Source: Streptomyces deccanensis | Lineage (GTDB): Bacteria; Actinomycetota; Actinomycetes; Streptomycetales; Streptomycetaceae | Length of the DNA stretch: 64,000 bases | Assembly (NCBI RefSeq): GCF_022385335.1 | Contig: NZ_CP092431.1 | Coordinates: forward strand, 5,704,001 to 5,768,000 | Direction of reading: 5' to 3' | Shown: one piece after another, positions 49,657-58,447 of the stretch | Numbering within the stretch: the stretch's first letter is position 1 | Layout: each line of letters opens with the position of its first letter | Translations under genes and position numbers: made by a program | Notes under the pieces: generated by a model | What the model was told of the DNA's origin: nothing | Seen by the model: the letters and a program-made list of their open reading frames with translations, nothing else | The model's database searches: none

Positions 49657-50793
49657 TCACCCCGGCAGCGTCAGCCCCCACGCCGCCTCCCGTACCGTCC
49701 ACGTCCGCGTCCGTACCGGGCCCGCCACCAGGGAATCCGCCCGGTAGCGGAAGTCCGCGCCGGACACGGTCACCCGGTGGCCGGTCGCGTGCAGCGGGCC
49801 CGCCTCGGCGCCCACCGACACCGGCCGGATCTCGACGGCGGCGCCGCCGTGGGCGTAGGGCGTGATGGACACGGCCTCCACGGGCTGGTCCAGGTCGACG
49901 ATGATCACCCCGTCCACCTCCACCCGCAGCCGCGCGGGCCCGACCCCGCCCCCGGCGGCGACCCGTATGCGCGAGGGCCGCAGCGGACGGGACATCCGGG
50001 CGGGTATCGCCGGCCGCGTCGACAACGTACGGGCGAGGGACTGCGGCCAGGCGCGCAGCCAGGAGTGATGGCCGGACGACGGGGACGCACACCCGTCGGC
50101 CGATCCGTCCCCGGGCCGAGACCCCCGGCCCGACCCCGTGCCGCTGCCCACCTCCGGTCCCGCCCCAGCCTCCGGTCCCGCGCCCGTTCCTGTGCCTGTT
50201 CCCGCGCCCGTCTGCGGGGCTGACCCCGGGTCCTTGACCCCGCCGGATCCCGGGTGCGTGTCCCTGCCGGGCCCCGGTTCCCCGCCCGCGCGCGGACCGC
50301 CCGCGGGCCGCCCGCCCGTCGTCGCCCCGCCAGCCCCCGGCGGGTCCCGTGGCGGCACGCCCGGCAGGGCCGGGATGCGCAGGGCGCCCAGGACGACGCC
50401 GTCGCTGTCGTCGACGAGCAGATCCAGCCGCCGCTCGACACCGTCGAGGGCGGCGCGGGCCGCCGCGACCGCGCCGGTGGGCACGCCCAGGGAGTGCGCG
50501 AGACCCAGGGCGGAGCCCACGGGAACCAGGGAGAGGGCGCACCCCGCCAGCTCCCGCCGCCGATGCAGATGAGCCACCGCCCGCAGCAGCGCGCGGTCGT
50601 CGCCGACCACCACCGGGCGCCGGGAACCGCGCCGGGAGAGCGCCCGCGCGAATTCCTCGGGCCCTTCGGGAAGGCACACCTTCGTGCTCGCCGCACCCGC
50701 GCTGAGCACGTCTTTCGCGATCCGTACGGCCTCGCCGTCCGTGCGACGGGCGAGGGGGTCGATGACCACGAGGAGCTGGTCGCCAGTCGCCAC
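49657..50793 (-). CDS. Diacylglycerol-kinase-fold protein with degenerate active site
   Basis: A 378-aa protein. [60 protein letters not shown] and [18 protein letters not shown] follow the DAGK/sphingosine-kinase order, but the nucleotide motif GGDGT appears as VGDDRAL and the GTxND motif as GSALG. A Gly/Pro/Thr-rich insert of about 90 residues separates the lobes. The C-terminal lobe has [20 protein letters not shown]. It probably lost kinase activity, or binds lipid only. GTG 50793 has AGGAC upstream. Divergent from purA. Confidence 0.8.
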   Translation of the reverse strand: MATGDQLLVVIDPLARRTDGEAVRIAKDVLSAGAASTKVCLPEGPEEFARALSRRGSRRPVVVGDDRALLRAVAHLHRRRELAGCALSLVPVGSALGLAHSLGVPTGAVAAARAALDGVERRLDLLVDDSDGVVLGALRIPALPGVPPRDPPGAGGATTGGRPAGGPRAGGEPGPGRDTHPGSGGVKDPGSAPQTGAGTGTGTGAGPEAGAGPEVGSGTGSGRGSRPGDGSADGCASPSSGHHSWLRAWPQSLARTLSTRPAIPARMSRPLRPSRIRVAAGGGVGPARLRVEVDGVIIVDLDQPVEAVSITPYAHGGAAVEIRPVSVGAEAGPLHATGHRVTVSGADFRYRADSLVAGPVRTRTWTVREAAWGLTLPG

Positions 50794-50835
50794 CTCGGTC
50801 CTGCCTCGCTTCCTCGGGTAGCATCTTTGTGCAAG

Positions 50836-50863
50836 AGCCCCTTGCGCTATTGCGCCAGGGGCT
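50836..50863 (+). promoter_or_regulatory. Hairpin in the purA leader region
   Basis: AGCCCCTTGCGC (50836-50847) pairs with GCGCCAGGGGCT (50852-50863) with one mismatch and a 4-nt loop, followed by TCGTCTATT. It stands about 130 bases upstream of purA. It may be an attenuator-type terminator or a leader structure. Confidence 0.5.
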
Positions 50864-50990
50864 TCGTCTATTCCGGGGCATCCGGGTCCACAGTGTGCGG
50901 CCAACGACGGTCGCGGCGCACGCGACGGTAACAAGCCATCGCGTACGCCCCCGACCTTGGACATGCCCCGCCCGGAAGGGGTGTACGCGC

Positions 50991-52274
50991 GTGCCCGCAC
51001 TTGTGCTGCTCGGTGCTCAGTGGGGTGACGAAGGCAAGGGAAAGGCGACGGACCTGCTAGGCGGATCCGTTGACTACGTGGTGCGCTACCAGGGCGGCAA
51101 CAACGCCGGCCACACGGTAGTCGTGGGTGACCAGAAGTACGCCCTCCACCTGCTCCCTTCCGGGATTCTCTCCCCCGGCTGCACGCCGGTCATCGGCAAC
51201 GGAGTCGTCGTCGACCCGTCGGTCCTGCTCTCCGAGCTGAGCGGTCTGAACGAGCGCGGCGTCGACACGTCCAAGCTCCTGATCAGCGGCAACGCTCACA
51301 TCATCACGCCGTACAACGTCACCGTGGACAAGGTCACGGAACGTTTCCTCGGTAAGCGGAAGATCGGTACGACGGGGCGGGGCATCGGCCCGACCTACGC
51401 CGACAAGATCAACCGCGTGGGCATCCGGGTCCAGGACCTGTACGACGAGTCGATCCTGACGCAGAAGGTCGAGGCGGCCCTCGACGTCAAGAACCAGCTG
51501 CTCACCAAGCTCTACAACCGCCGCGCGATCGCCGTGGACCAGGTCGTCGAGGAGCTGCTGGGCTACGCCGAGAAGCTGGCCCCGTTCGTCGCCGACACGG
51601 TGCTGGTCCTGAACCAGGCCCTGGAGGAGGACAAGGTCGTCCTGTTCGAGGGCGGCCAGGGCACGCTCCTCGACATCGACCACGGCACGTATCCCTTCGT
51701 GACCTCGTCGAACCCGACCGCCGGTGGCGCCTGCACGGGCGCGGGCGTGGGTCCGACGAAGATCAGCCGGGTCATCGGCATCCTCAAGGCGTACACCACC
51801 CGGGTCGGCGCGGGTCCGTTCCCGACCGAGCTGTTCGACGAGGACGGCGAGGCGCTGCGCCGCATCGGCCACGAGCGGGGCGTCACCACCGGCCGTGACC
51901 GCCGCTGCGGCTGGTTCGACGCGGTCATCGCCCGCTACGCGACCCGCGTGAACGGCCTGACGGACTTCTTCCTCACCAAGCTCGACGTCCTCACGGGCTG
52001 GGAGCAGATCCCGGTCTGCGTCGCCTACGAGATCGACGGCAAGCGCGTCGAGGAACTCCCGTACTCGCAGTCCGACTTCCACCACGCGAAGCCGATCTAC
52101 GAGACCCTGCCGGGCTGGTCCGAGGACATCACCTCGGCCAAGTCCTTCTCCGACCTGCCCAAGAACGCCCAGGCGTACGTCAAGGCACTGGAGGAGATGT
52201 CCGGCGCCCCGATCTCCGCGATCGGCGTCGGCCCGGGCCGCGACGAGACGATCGAGATCAACTCGTTCATCTAG
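50991..52274 (+). CDS. purA: Adenylosuccinate synthetase
   Basis: A 427-aa enzyme joining IMP and aspartate with GTP to form adenylosuccinate, the first committed AMP step. Motifs: [20 protein letters not shown] (GTP loop and catalytic Asp), [20 protein letters not shown] (catalytic His), [60 protein letters not shown] and the guanine-binding [13 protein letters not shown] 50991 follows GGAAGGGG. Length matches the family. A strong hairpin follows. Confidence 0.98.
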   Translation: MPALVLLGAQWGDEGKGKATDLLGGSVDYVVRYQGGNNAGHTVVVGDQKYALHLLPSGILSPGCTPVIGNGVVVDPSVLLSELSGLNERGVDTSKLLISGNAHIITPYNVTVDKVTERFLGKRKIGTTGRGIGPTYADKINRVGIRVQDLYDESILTQKVEAALDVKNQLLTKLYNRRAIAVDQVVEELLGYAEKLAPFVADTVLVLNQALEEDKVVLFEGGQGTLLDIDHGTYPFVTSSNPTAGGACTGAGVGPTKISRVIGILKAYTTRVGAGPFPTELFDEDGEALRRIGHERGVTTGRDRRCGWFDAVIARYATRVNGLTDFFLTKLDVLTGWEQIPVCVAYEIDGKRVEELPYSQSDFHHAKPIYETLPGWSEDITSAKSFSDLPKNAQAYVKALEEMSGAPISAIGVGPGRDETIEINSFI

Positions 52275-52315
52275 CCGCACCCGTTCCTCGCACGAGGCGT
52301 CCTCACGTCCTCACA

Positions 52316-52347
52316 CCGGCCGGGCACGCGCAGGCGTGCCCGGCCGG
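52316..52347 (+). terminator. Terminator hairpin after purA
   Basis: CCGGCCGGGCACGC (52316-52329) pairs perfectly with GCGTGCCCGGCCGG (52334-52347), a 14-bp stem with a 4-nt loop followed by GCCTATTC. Confidence 0.92.
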
Positions 52348-52414
52348 GCCTATTCTGGAAAGTGCGCCAATCGCCTATATGGCGCATATCGGGCGACCGG
52401 AGGAAGTGACTGCG

Positions 52415-52708
52415 ATGCGCATGATGCTCAAGGCTCGGCTCGACACCGAGAAGTCCAACGAGGCCATTCGGAACGGCACGCTGGCGAAGCAGATGCAGGC
52501 CTCCATGGAGCAGGTGAAGCCGGAGGCCGCGTACTTCACCGCCGACGGCGGGCAGCGCACGTGTTACCTGGTCTTCGACATGCAGGACAGCTCGCAGATG
52601 CCCGCCATCGCCGAGCCGTTCTTCCTCGAACTGGGCGCCGAGGTCACGTACTACCCGGTCATGAACGCGGAGGACATGCAGAAGGGCCTCGCGGCACTGG
52701 GGCACTGA
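52415..52708 (+). CDS. Conserved hypothetical protein (97 aa)
   Basis: ATG 52415 has GGAGGAAGTG upstream. The sequence begins RMMLKARLDTEKSNEAIRNG and continues LAKQMQASMEQVKPEAAYFT, RTCYLVFDMQDSSQMPAIAE and FLELGAEVTYYPVMNAEDMQ. It looks like a small ferredoxin-like (dimeric alpha-beta barrel) fold, with YFTADGGQRTCYLVFDM as the central strands. Function unknown. Convergent with the gene at 52720, with only 11 bp between stops. Confidence 0.85.
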   Translation: MRMMLKARLDTEKSNEAIRNGTLAKQMQASMEQVKPEAAYFTADGGQRTCYLVFDMQDSSQMPAIAEPFFLELGAEVTYYPVMNAEDMQKGLAALGH

Positions 52709-52719
52709 GGCGAGGACCC

Positions 52720-53370
52720 TCAGCTGAACACGATCATCGAACCCTGCGCCAGGCTGCGGGTCGTCGCCGCGTGCAGGCCCAGCCAGACGTGGCGTTCACG
52801 GGCGAACGGGCTCGGGTCGTAGGGCGCCGGGACGGCCGGCTCCTCCAACTCCGTGGGCGCGAGCGGTGCCTCGGGCGGCGCCGGCGGGTTCGCCGGGTCG
52901 ATGCCGATGGCCGGGGCGACGAACTCCAGTTCCCTCAGCAGGCCCTGGGAGGAGCCCAGGGGCCCGCCCCCGGCGAGCAGTTCGTCGCTGGAGAGGGGCT
53001 GCGGGAAGTCGACGGGGACATAGGCGCCCGCGTGGTCGTAGTGCCAGACCAGGTGCGACTGCTGGGCCGTGCCCTCGAACATCTCCAGGAGCTGTTCGTA
53101 GTCGCCGCCCAGCGCGTCCACCGGCGTCACCGCGAGCCCGCAGACCTGGAGCAGATAGGCGCGGCGCAGGAAATGCAGCGCGTCGTAGTCGAAACCCGCG
53201 ACGGGGGCGACCTCCCCGGTCAGCCCCGGCATGTACTGGTACACCGGAACCGGTGGCAGCCCGGCCTCGCCCAGCAGCTTGTTGTAGAGCGCGAGTTCCT
53301 CGGCGAAGGGGTTGTCGGGCGTGTGGCAGAGCACGTCGACGAGCGGGACCAACCAGAGGTCACAGGCCAA
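52720..53370 (-). CDS. Conserved hypothetical protein (216 aa)
   Basis: TTG 53370 is chosen because GAGGAG lies 8 bases upstream. The protein begins ACDLWLVPLVDVLCHTPDNP and contains YNKLLGEAGLPPVPVYQYMP, FDYDALHFLRRAYLLQVCGL and LLEMFEGTAQQSHLVWHYDH, then a Pro/Ala-rich linker and a C-terminal RHVWLGLHAATTRSLAQGSM. No signal peptide or membrane helix. I do not know a family name. It lies downstream of the glycosyltransferase gene with a 98-base gap. Confidence 0.75.
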   Translation of the reverse strand: MACDLWLVPLVDVLCHTPDNPFAEELALYNKLLGEAGLPPVPVYQYMPGLTGEVAPVAGFDYDALHFLRRAYLLQVCGLAVTPVDALGGDYEQLLEMFEGTAQQSHLVWHYDHAGAYVPVDFPQPLSSDELLAGGGPLGSSQGLLRELEFVAPAIGIDPANPPAPPEAPLAPTELEEPAVPAPYDPSPFARERHVWLGLHAATTRSLAQGSMIVFS

Positions 53371-53468
53371 AAGAGAACTCCTCGGTCATCCGGCACGCAC
53401 ACGCACGGTAGGGATACGTTCGCGTACGGCACACAGTGGTCAGGGAAGCGTAGTCGCTGGACGCGTCT

Positions 53469-55925
53469 TCAGTCCCCTGCGTGCAGGTCCCATACCCACA
53501 CTCCGGCCACCCACCTCCCGGGTCGGCCGACCAGCTTGTCCACCGTCTCCCGCAACTGATCGTCGTACGGCTGCGGACGCAGCACCAGCGCGCCCGCGTG
53601 CCAGTACGCGAAGTCCCTGCGGGCCTGCGCCTGCCAGTTCTCCCCGATCACCGGGACCTTGCCGCTGTAGCGGACGTCACGCAGCAGGTTGGAGGTGTGG
53701 CGGGGGACGGCGCCGTAGATGCCGACGCGGTCCTCGCCGAACGGGCCGTTGAAGTAGCCGCCGGGCATCCGGAACCCGAAGTCCGCCGTGGTCTGCCAGC
53801 GCAGCGCCTCCGCGTTGCCCGGGTCCGGCAGCGGCACCGGCACCAGCGTCTCGCCGGCCCCGGTGTCGACGTAGGACCGCCAGGTGCCGTCCGCGATGAA
53901 CGCCGGGATCTCGGCGCGGTCCACGGACTTCAGCGGGGCCGGGACGATCGGCAGCAGGGCGAGGGTCACCGCCAGGAAGCCGACGTAGCGCGTGCCGAGG
54001 GCGGGGGTCGCCGCGAGGCGTGCGCAGGCGATCGCCAGCAGCATGCCCAGCACCGGGGCGCAGATCATCGCCACCCGGCCCTCGATGACCGACTCGAACA
54101 GCGGCTTCTCGGCGAGCAGTGCCCACGGGCCCGGCAGGACGAGGTCCGTCTGCGGGAGGCGGAACTCCGGGCCGAGGGAGAGGACGGCCGCGGCGACCGC
54201 CGTGAACGCCAGCGCCTTCACCAGGGCCTGTTCCCACAGCCGTACGACGATGCCGAGGGCCAGCAGGACCAGGGGCCAGCCGTAGAAGGCGTTCTGCTCG
54301 GTGATGTTGAGGGAGAGCGCGTCCGCGCGGTCGCGGTCGCCCGCGAGGAGGGAGCGCTCGGCGAAGGAGAGGAGCGCGAGCGGGCTGTTGCCGGAGTTCG
54401 CGCCGTGCGCGATGTTCCCGTAGCTCTGCGGGCCGAAGAACTGCCAGGAGAGCGGGAAGGTGACGATCGGGAGGGCCACGAGGAGCGCGACGCCGAGGCC
54501 CTTCAGCAGCGGGCGCCAGGAGTCGCGGGCCACGTCCCGGCGGACGAGGCCGTAGGCGACGGCGAACAGCAGCATGCCCATGGCGGCGAGGAGGAGGGGC
54601 TCCTCGCCGAGGAATATCTGGTAGGCGGCCATCAGGCCGAGGACGATCCCGTCCCGCCGGGTCGCCGCGCCCGTGCACAGGCGCAGCGCCCGGTCGACGA
54701 TCAGCGGGATCATGAACAGGACGACGAAGTTGGGGTGCGCGTTGGCGTGGCTGACCATCGGCGGCGCGAACGCGGCGAGCGCCGCTCCGGCGAAGGCCGC
54801 GCCCCGGTGCCGTACGACCCGTTTGACGATCAGCCAGTACCAGGCGGCGCCCGTGGCGGCGAGGCCCAGCGTCATGACCAGGGCGAGCGAGATGGCCGGG
54901 CCCAGGAGGAGCGTGACGGGCGCGAAGGGCACCGACAGGCCCAGCATGACCGTGTTGGCCATCAGGTTCACGCCGTCGGGGAAGCCCTGGAAGGTGGTGA
55001 AGAGCGGGTTGCGGAAGTGGACCAGGTTGTCGGCCGTCACCGCGAAGAACCACTCCCACTGGTTCTGGTCCTGGAGGGAGTCGGGGAGGTAGCGGCCGTT
55101 CGGATCGATCCAGCGGCCGCCGTAGAGGGCCACCGCCATCAGGAGGAAGCCCAGGACCGCGAGGACGTCGGCCCGGCGGACGGAACGGGCCCGCAGGACG
55201 GCGAGTTCGCCGAGGACCCGGGCGTAGTCGCTGGGACGGATCTTCGAACCGGGCTGGTGGGACCAGCGGACAGGGACCTCGGCGACGGGCCAGCCGCTGC
55301 GGTGGAAGTACCGCAGGATCTCCACGTCGATCCCGAACCCGTCGAGTCGGGAGGCGGCGAACGCCTCGCGGGCACGGTCGCCGTCGAACAGCTTGAAGCC
55401 GCACTGGGTGTCGCGGATGCCGGGCACCGCGACGCCGCGTATCAGGAAGTTGCCGGCCCGGCCGAGCGTCTCGCGCAGCCGGTGCTGGTGGCGCTCGATG
55501 CTGGCGCCGGGTGCCTCGCGCGAGCCGATCGCCGCCGTGTGGCCGTCGGAGAGCGCCTTGTCGAGCCGCTCCAACTCGTCGATGGGCGCGGAGAGATCGG
55601 CGTCCGTGAGCAGGACCCGGCGGCCGTGCGAGGCGAGGACACCGAGCCGCAGGGCGTGGCCCTTGCCCCGGTTGCGGTCCCCGCCGGAGACCAGCTGCAC
55701 CCGCGCCTCGCGGGCGGTGACGGCGGCCACGACCTCGGCCGTCTCGTCGGTCGACCCGTCGTCGACGACGATGATCTCCCAGCGGGCGGCGGCCTCGGTG
55801 GCCGAGAGATGGGCGATGATCGCGTCGAGCGTGGGGCCGAGGCGGTCCTGCTCGTTGTAGGCGGGGACGACCACGGAGAGGTCGACGCTCAGCTGCCCGC
55901 CGCCCGTCTTCGGGGTGATGGTCAT
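53469..55925 (-). CDS. GT2 glycosyltransferase fused to a multi-pass membrane domain
   Basis: An 818-aa protein. Residues 1-250 form a GT2 domain like dolichyl-phosphate glucosyltransferases: LSVVVPAYNEQDRLGPTLDA, WEIIVVDDGSTDETAEVVAA, GGDRNRGKGHALRLGVLASH, VLLTDADLSAPIDELERLDK and RDTQCGFKLFDGDRAREAF. From residue about 270 there are 10-12 membrane helices (VLAVLGFLLMAVALYGGRWI onward) and a C-terminal extracytoplasmic domain, resembling GT-C enzymes. One chain could make a lipid-linked sugar and transfer it outside the membrane. ATG 55925 overlaps the GntR stop by 4 bp. Confidence 0.88.
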   Translation of the reverse strand: MTITPKTGGGQLSVDLSVVVPAYNEQDRLGPTLDAIIAHLSATEAAARWEIIVVDDGSTDETAEVVAAVTAREARVQLVSGGDRNRGKGHALRLGVLASHGRRVLLTDADLSAPIDELERLDKALSDGHTAAIGSREAPGASIERHQHRLRETLGRAGNFLIRGVAVPGIRDTQCGFKLFDGDRAREAFAASRLDGFGIDVEILRYFHRSGWPVAEVPVRWSHQPGSKIRPSDYARVLGELAVLRARSVRRADVLAVLGFLLMAVALYGGRWIDPNGRYLPDSLQDQNQWEWFFAVTADNLVHFRNPLFTTFQGFPDGVNLMANTVMLGLSVPFAPVTLLLGPAISLALVMTLGLAATGAAWYWLIVKRVVRHRGAAFAGAALAAFAPPMVSHANAHPNFVVLFMIPLIVDRALRLCTGAATRRDGIVLGLMAAYQIFLGEEPLLLAAMGMLLFAVAYGLVRRDVARDSWRPLLKGLGVALLVALPIVTFPLSWQFFGPQSYGNIAHGANSGNSPLALLSFAERSLLAGDRDRADALSLNITEQNAFYGWPLVLLALGIVVRLWEQALVKALAFTAVAAAVLSLGPEFRLPQTDLVLPGPWALLAEKPLFESVIEGRVAMICAPVLGMLLAIACARLAATPALGTRYVGFLAVTLALLPIVPAPLKSVDRAEIPAFIADGTWRSYVDTGAGETLVPVPLPDPGNAEALRWQTTADFGFRMPGGYFNGPFGEDRVGIYGAVPRHTSNLLRDVRYSGKVPVIGENWQAQARRDFAYWHAGALVLRPQPYDDQLRETVDKLVGRPGRWVAGVWVWDLHAGD

Positions 55926-56620
55926 CCGTCCGCCAGTCGTTCCACCAGCCGCAGAGACTGCTCGTCGTAACCGGCGATGATCTCCTGCGCGCTCAGCCCG
56001 TCCCGGCGGGTGAGGGCGTCGACGAGATCGGTGTGGTCGGCCCAGAGCCGGCCCTTGAGGTCGTCCGTCCCGTGGCTCGCCTGTCGCAGGTACTGGACCG
56101 CACACGCCCAGGACTGCACGCGCAGCCGGTGCAGGAAGTCGGTGAGGTACGGGTTGCCGAACAGGGCGCTCAACTCACGCCAGAACCGGAGGTCGTAGCC
56201 GATGAGGATGTCCACGTCCCCGGCGGTCGCGGCCCGCCGCGCCTCCTCGCCGCGCCGTCTGATCCCGGCGAGCGCGGCGGCCGTACGGGGGTCGACCTCG
56301 CGGTCGCCGAGCCGCCGGAACATGCCGGCGGTGACCAGGATGCGGGCCTCGACCATGTTCCGGTAATCGGCCACCGAGTACGCGTGGACCTCGAAACCCC
56401 GGTGCTGCACGGCGTCCAGCAGCCCCTGCGCGGACAGATCCACCAGCGCCTCGCGCACGGGCGTCGCCGAGACGCCGTACTGCTCGGCGATCTCCTTGAC
56501 CGTGAACTCCTGCCCGGGCTTGAGTCTGCCGGCCAGCACCTCGTCACGGAGCGCGTCCGCGAGCTGCTGCCGCAGGGTGCTGCGGGTCACGGCGCCATTG
56601 CCGCCGCCGGTGCCGGGCAT
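55922..56620 (-). CDS. GntR/FCD-family transcriptional regulator
   Basis: A 232-aa regulator: STLRQQLADALRDEVLAGRL, EFTVKEIAEQYGVSATPVRE and ALVDLSAQGLLDAVQHRGFE form the GntR winged helix. The FCD ligand domain follows, with metal-type residues in YDLRFWRELSALFGNPYLTD and RLWADHTDLVDALTRRDGLS. Ligands of FCD regulators are usually small carboxylic acids. It is coupled to the glycosyltransferase gene and follows the class III aminotransferase gene, which may be its target. Confidence 0.93.
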   Translation of the reverse strand: MPGTGGGNGAVTRSTLRQQLADALRDEVLAGRLKPGQEFTVKEIAEQYGVSATPVREALVDLSAQGLLDAVQHRGFEVHAYSVADYRNMVEARILVTAGMFRRLGDREVDPRTAAALAGIRRRGEEARRAATAGDVDILIGYDLRFWRELSALFGNPYLTDFLHRLRVQSWACAVQYLRQASHGTDDLKGRLWADHTDLVDALTRRDGLSAQEIIAGYDEQSLRLVERLADG

Positions 56621-56641
56621 CGTGGTCTGGGTCCCCCATCC

Positions 56642-56655
56642 GCGTACGCGTACGC
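56642..56655. promoter_or_regulatory. GCGTACGCGTACGC palindrome upstream of the GntR gene
   Basis: A perfect 14-bp palindrome lies 22 bases upstream of the GntR start. GntR operators are short palindromes of GTAC-type words, so autoregulation is plausible. Confidence 0.4.
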
Positions 56656-56762
56656 ATCCTGTGCGTGCTCTCCGAGTTCTCTTACGAGCACGTCACCTTA
56701 CGCGTTCGGGTTCGGCGGAGGAGTTTTCGCCCTTCTGCCCGGCACCGAGGGCTGCCACGGCC

Positions 56763-58118
56763 TCACACGGTGTGTTCGTCGGCCACGGACAGGGCCGCGT
56801 CGAGGGCGGCGAGACCCTCCTTGGCCTCGGCCTCCGTGATGGTGCACGGGGGGACGACATGGGTGCGGTTCATGTTGATGAAGGGCCACAGGCCGTTCGC
56901 CTTCGCGGCGGCGCCGAAGGCGAGCATGGGGGCGTTGGCCTCGCCGGTCGCGTTGTAGGGGACGAGGGGTTCGCGGGTCTCCTTGTTCCGCACCAGCTCC
57001 AGCGCCCAGAACATGCCGGTGCCGCGCACCTCGCCCACCGAGGGGTGCCGCTCGGCCAGTTCGCGCAGCGCCGGGCCGATGAGGGAGGCGCCGAGGGAGG
57101 CGGCGTTGGTCACGACCCCCTCCTCCTCCATCACGTCGATGGTCGCGACGGCGGCGGCGCAGGCCAGCGGGTGGCCGGAGTACGTGAGGCCGCCGGGGTA
57201 GGGGCGGCGGGCGAAGGTCTCGGCGATCGCGGGGGAGATGGCGACGCCACCCAGGGGGACGTAACCGGAGTTCACGCCCTTCGCGAAGGTCATCAGGTCC
57301 GGTACGACGTCGAAGAGGTCCGCCGCGAACCAGGTGCCGGTCCGCCCGAAGCCGGCCATGACCTCGTCGAGGACGAACACGATCCCGTACTTGTCGCACA
57401 GCTCCCTGACCCCGGCCAGATAGCCCGGCGGCGGGACCATGATCCCGGCCGTGCCCGGGACGGTCTCCAGGATGATCGCGGCGATCGTCGACGGCCCCTC
57501 GAAGGTGATCGTCGTCTCCAGGTGCTCCAGCGCGCGGGCGCACTCCTGCTCCTCCGTCTCCGCGTGGAAGCGGGTGCGGTAGAGGAACGGGGCCCAGAAG
57601 TGCACCACGCCCGCCGTGCCGGTGTCGGAGGCCCAGCGGCGGGGGTCGCCCGTGAGGTTCACGGCCTGCTGGGTGCCGCCGTGGTACGAGCGGTACGCGG
57701 CGAGGACCTTGGGGCGGCCGGTGTGCAGACGGGCCATGCGGGTGGCGTGCTCGACCGCGTCGGCGCCGCCGTTGGTGAAGAAGATCTTGTCCAGGTCGCC
57801 GGGGGTGCGTTCCGCGATGAGCCGGGCGGCCTCGGAGCGGGCCTCGATCGCGAACGCCGGGGCGAAGGTCGTCATGGTCGCGGCCTGCTGCTGGATGGCC
57901 GCGACGACCTTGGGGTGCTGGTAGCCGATGTTGGTGTAGACGAGGCCGCTGGTGAAGTCGAGGTAGCGGTTGCCGTCGTAGTCCCAGAAGTAGGACCCCT
58001 CCGCGCCGGCGATGGGGAGGGGGTCGATGAGTTCCTGCGCGGACCAGGAGTGGAACACGTGCGCGCGGTCCGTGGCCTTCACCTGGGCGCCGGTCCGGGG
58101 GTTGGGGCGAGGGGTCAT
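56763..58118 (-). CDS. Class III aminotransferase (omega-amino acid:pyruvate type)
   Basis: A 451-aa PLP enzyme: HVFHSWSAQELIDPLPIAGA, SYFWDYDGNRYLDFTSGLVY, KIFFTNGGADAVEHATRMAR, IVFVLDEVMAGFGRTGTWFA, PLP lysine in MTFAKGVNSGYVPLGGVAIS (about residue 280), and GLTYSGHPLACAAAVATIDV. It most resembles beta-alanine/taurine:pyruvate aminotransferases. It converts a terminal amino group to an aldehyde with pyruvate or similar as acceptor. TAGCCT 7-12 bases upstream of the ATG suggests a leaderless message. It precedes the FCD regulator. Confidence 0.94.
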   Translation of the reverse strand: MTPRPNPRTGAQVKATDRAHVFHSWSAQELIDPLPIAGAEGSYFWDYDGNRYLDFTSGLVYTNIGYQHPKVVAAIQQQAATMTTFAPAFAIEARSEAARLIAERTPGDLDKIFFTNGGADAVEHATRMARLHTGRPKVLAAYRSYHGGTQQAVNLTGDPRRWASDTGTAGVVHFWAPFLYRTRFHAETEEQECARALEHLETTITFEGPSTIAAIILETVPGTAGIMVPPPGYLAGVRELCDKYGIVFVLDEVMAGFGRTGTWFAADLFDVVPDLMTFAKGVNSGYVPLGGVAISPAIAETFARRPYPGGLTYSGHPLACAAAVATIDVMEEEGVVTNAASLGASLIGPALRELAERHPSVGEVRGTGMFWALELVRNKETREPLVPYNATGEANAPMLAFGAAAKANGLWPFINMNRTHVVPPCTITEAEAKEGLAALDAALSVADEHTV

Positions 58119-58124
58119 GGGGTG

Positions 58125-58130
58125 AGGCTA
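58125..58130 (-). promoter_or_regulatory. Predicted -10 box (TAGCCT), leaderless
   Basis: Read on the minus strand; six bases separate it from the ATG at 58118, and no Shine-Dalgarno is present. Confidence 0.5.
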
Positions 58131-58406
58131 GGGGTGGGGGGTGGGTGGGGGACATTGGCTTTGTGTCTGTGGGGGGTGGGTCCGGCCCGACAGTTTGTCG
58201 CCCCCTCCGCGAGGGGCTGCGCCGCTTGAACCGTCGGCCGTCCGTCCGGTGGGGGCTGGTCGCGCAGTTCCCCGCGCCCCTGAAAAAGCGGGGCTGCGCC
58301 CCTGCTTTTTCGGCCCGAAAGGGCCGTAGGCCCTTAAGGGGCGCGGGGAACTGCGCGAGAAGCCCCACCCACCCGCACCCGACACTCAGCCCGTCCTCAC
58401 TCCCCA
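58131..58406. other. Intergenic stretch between divergent genes, with the hairpin repeat
   Basis: G/T-rich sequence (58130-58190) and the hairpin repeat fill the space. Open frames across it come from the repeat. No gene is supported. Confidence 0.55.
58260..58358. repeat. Large hairpin repeat, copy 2 (GGGGCGCGGGGAACTGCGCGA family)
   Basis: TCGCGCAGTTCCCCGCGCCCCT (58260-58281) pairs perfectly over 22 bp with 58337-58358. The loop includes GGGGCTGCGCCCC and GGGCCGTAGGCCC hairpins. It is the same element as at 24714-24837. Confidence 0.85.
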
Positions 58407-58442
58407 TTGACAGCAGGCTGTCGTAATGTCAGGATGCTGTCA
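58407..58442 (+). promoter_or_regulatory. Promoter and MarR-type operator of the DJ-1/MarR operon
   Basis: TTGACA (58407-58412) is a consensus -35, 17 bp before CAGGAT (58430-58435). The inverted repeat TGACAGCA (58408-58415) / TGCTGTCA (58435-58442) brackets both boxes, with extra CTGTC half-sites inside. This is where the operon's own MarR regulator would bind. Confidence 0.7.
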
Positions 58443-58447
58443 TCAGT

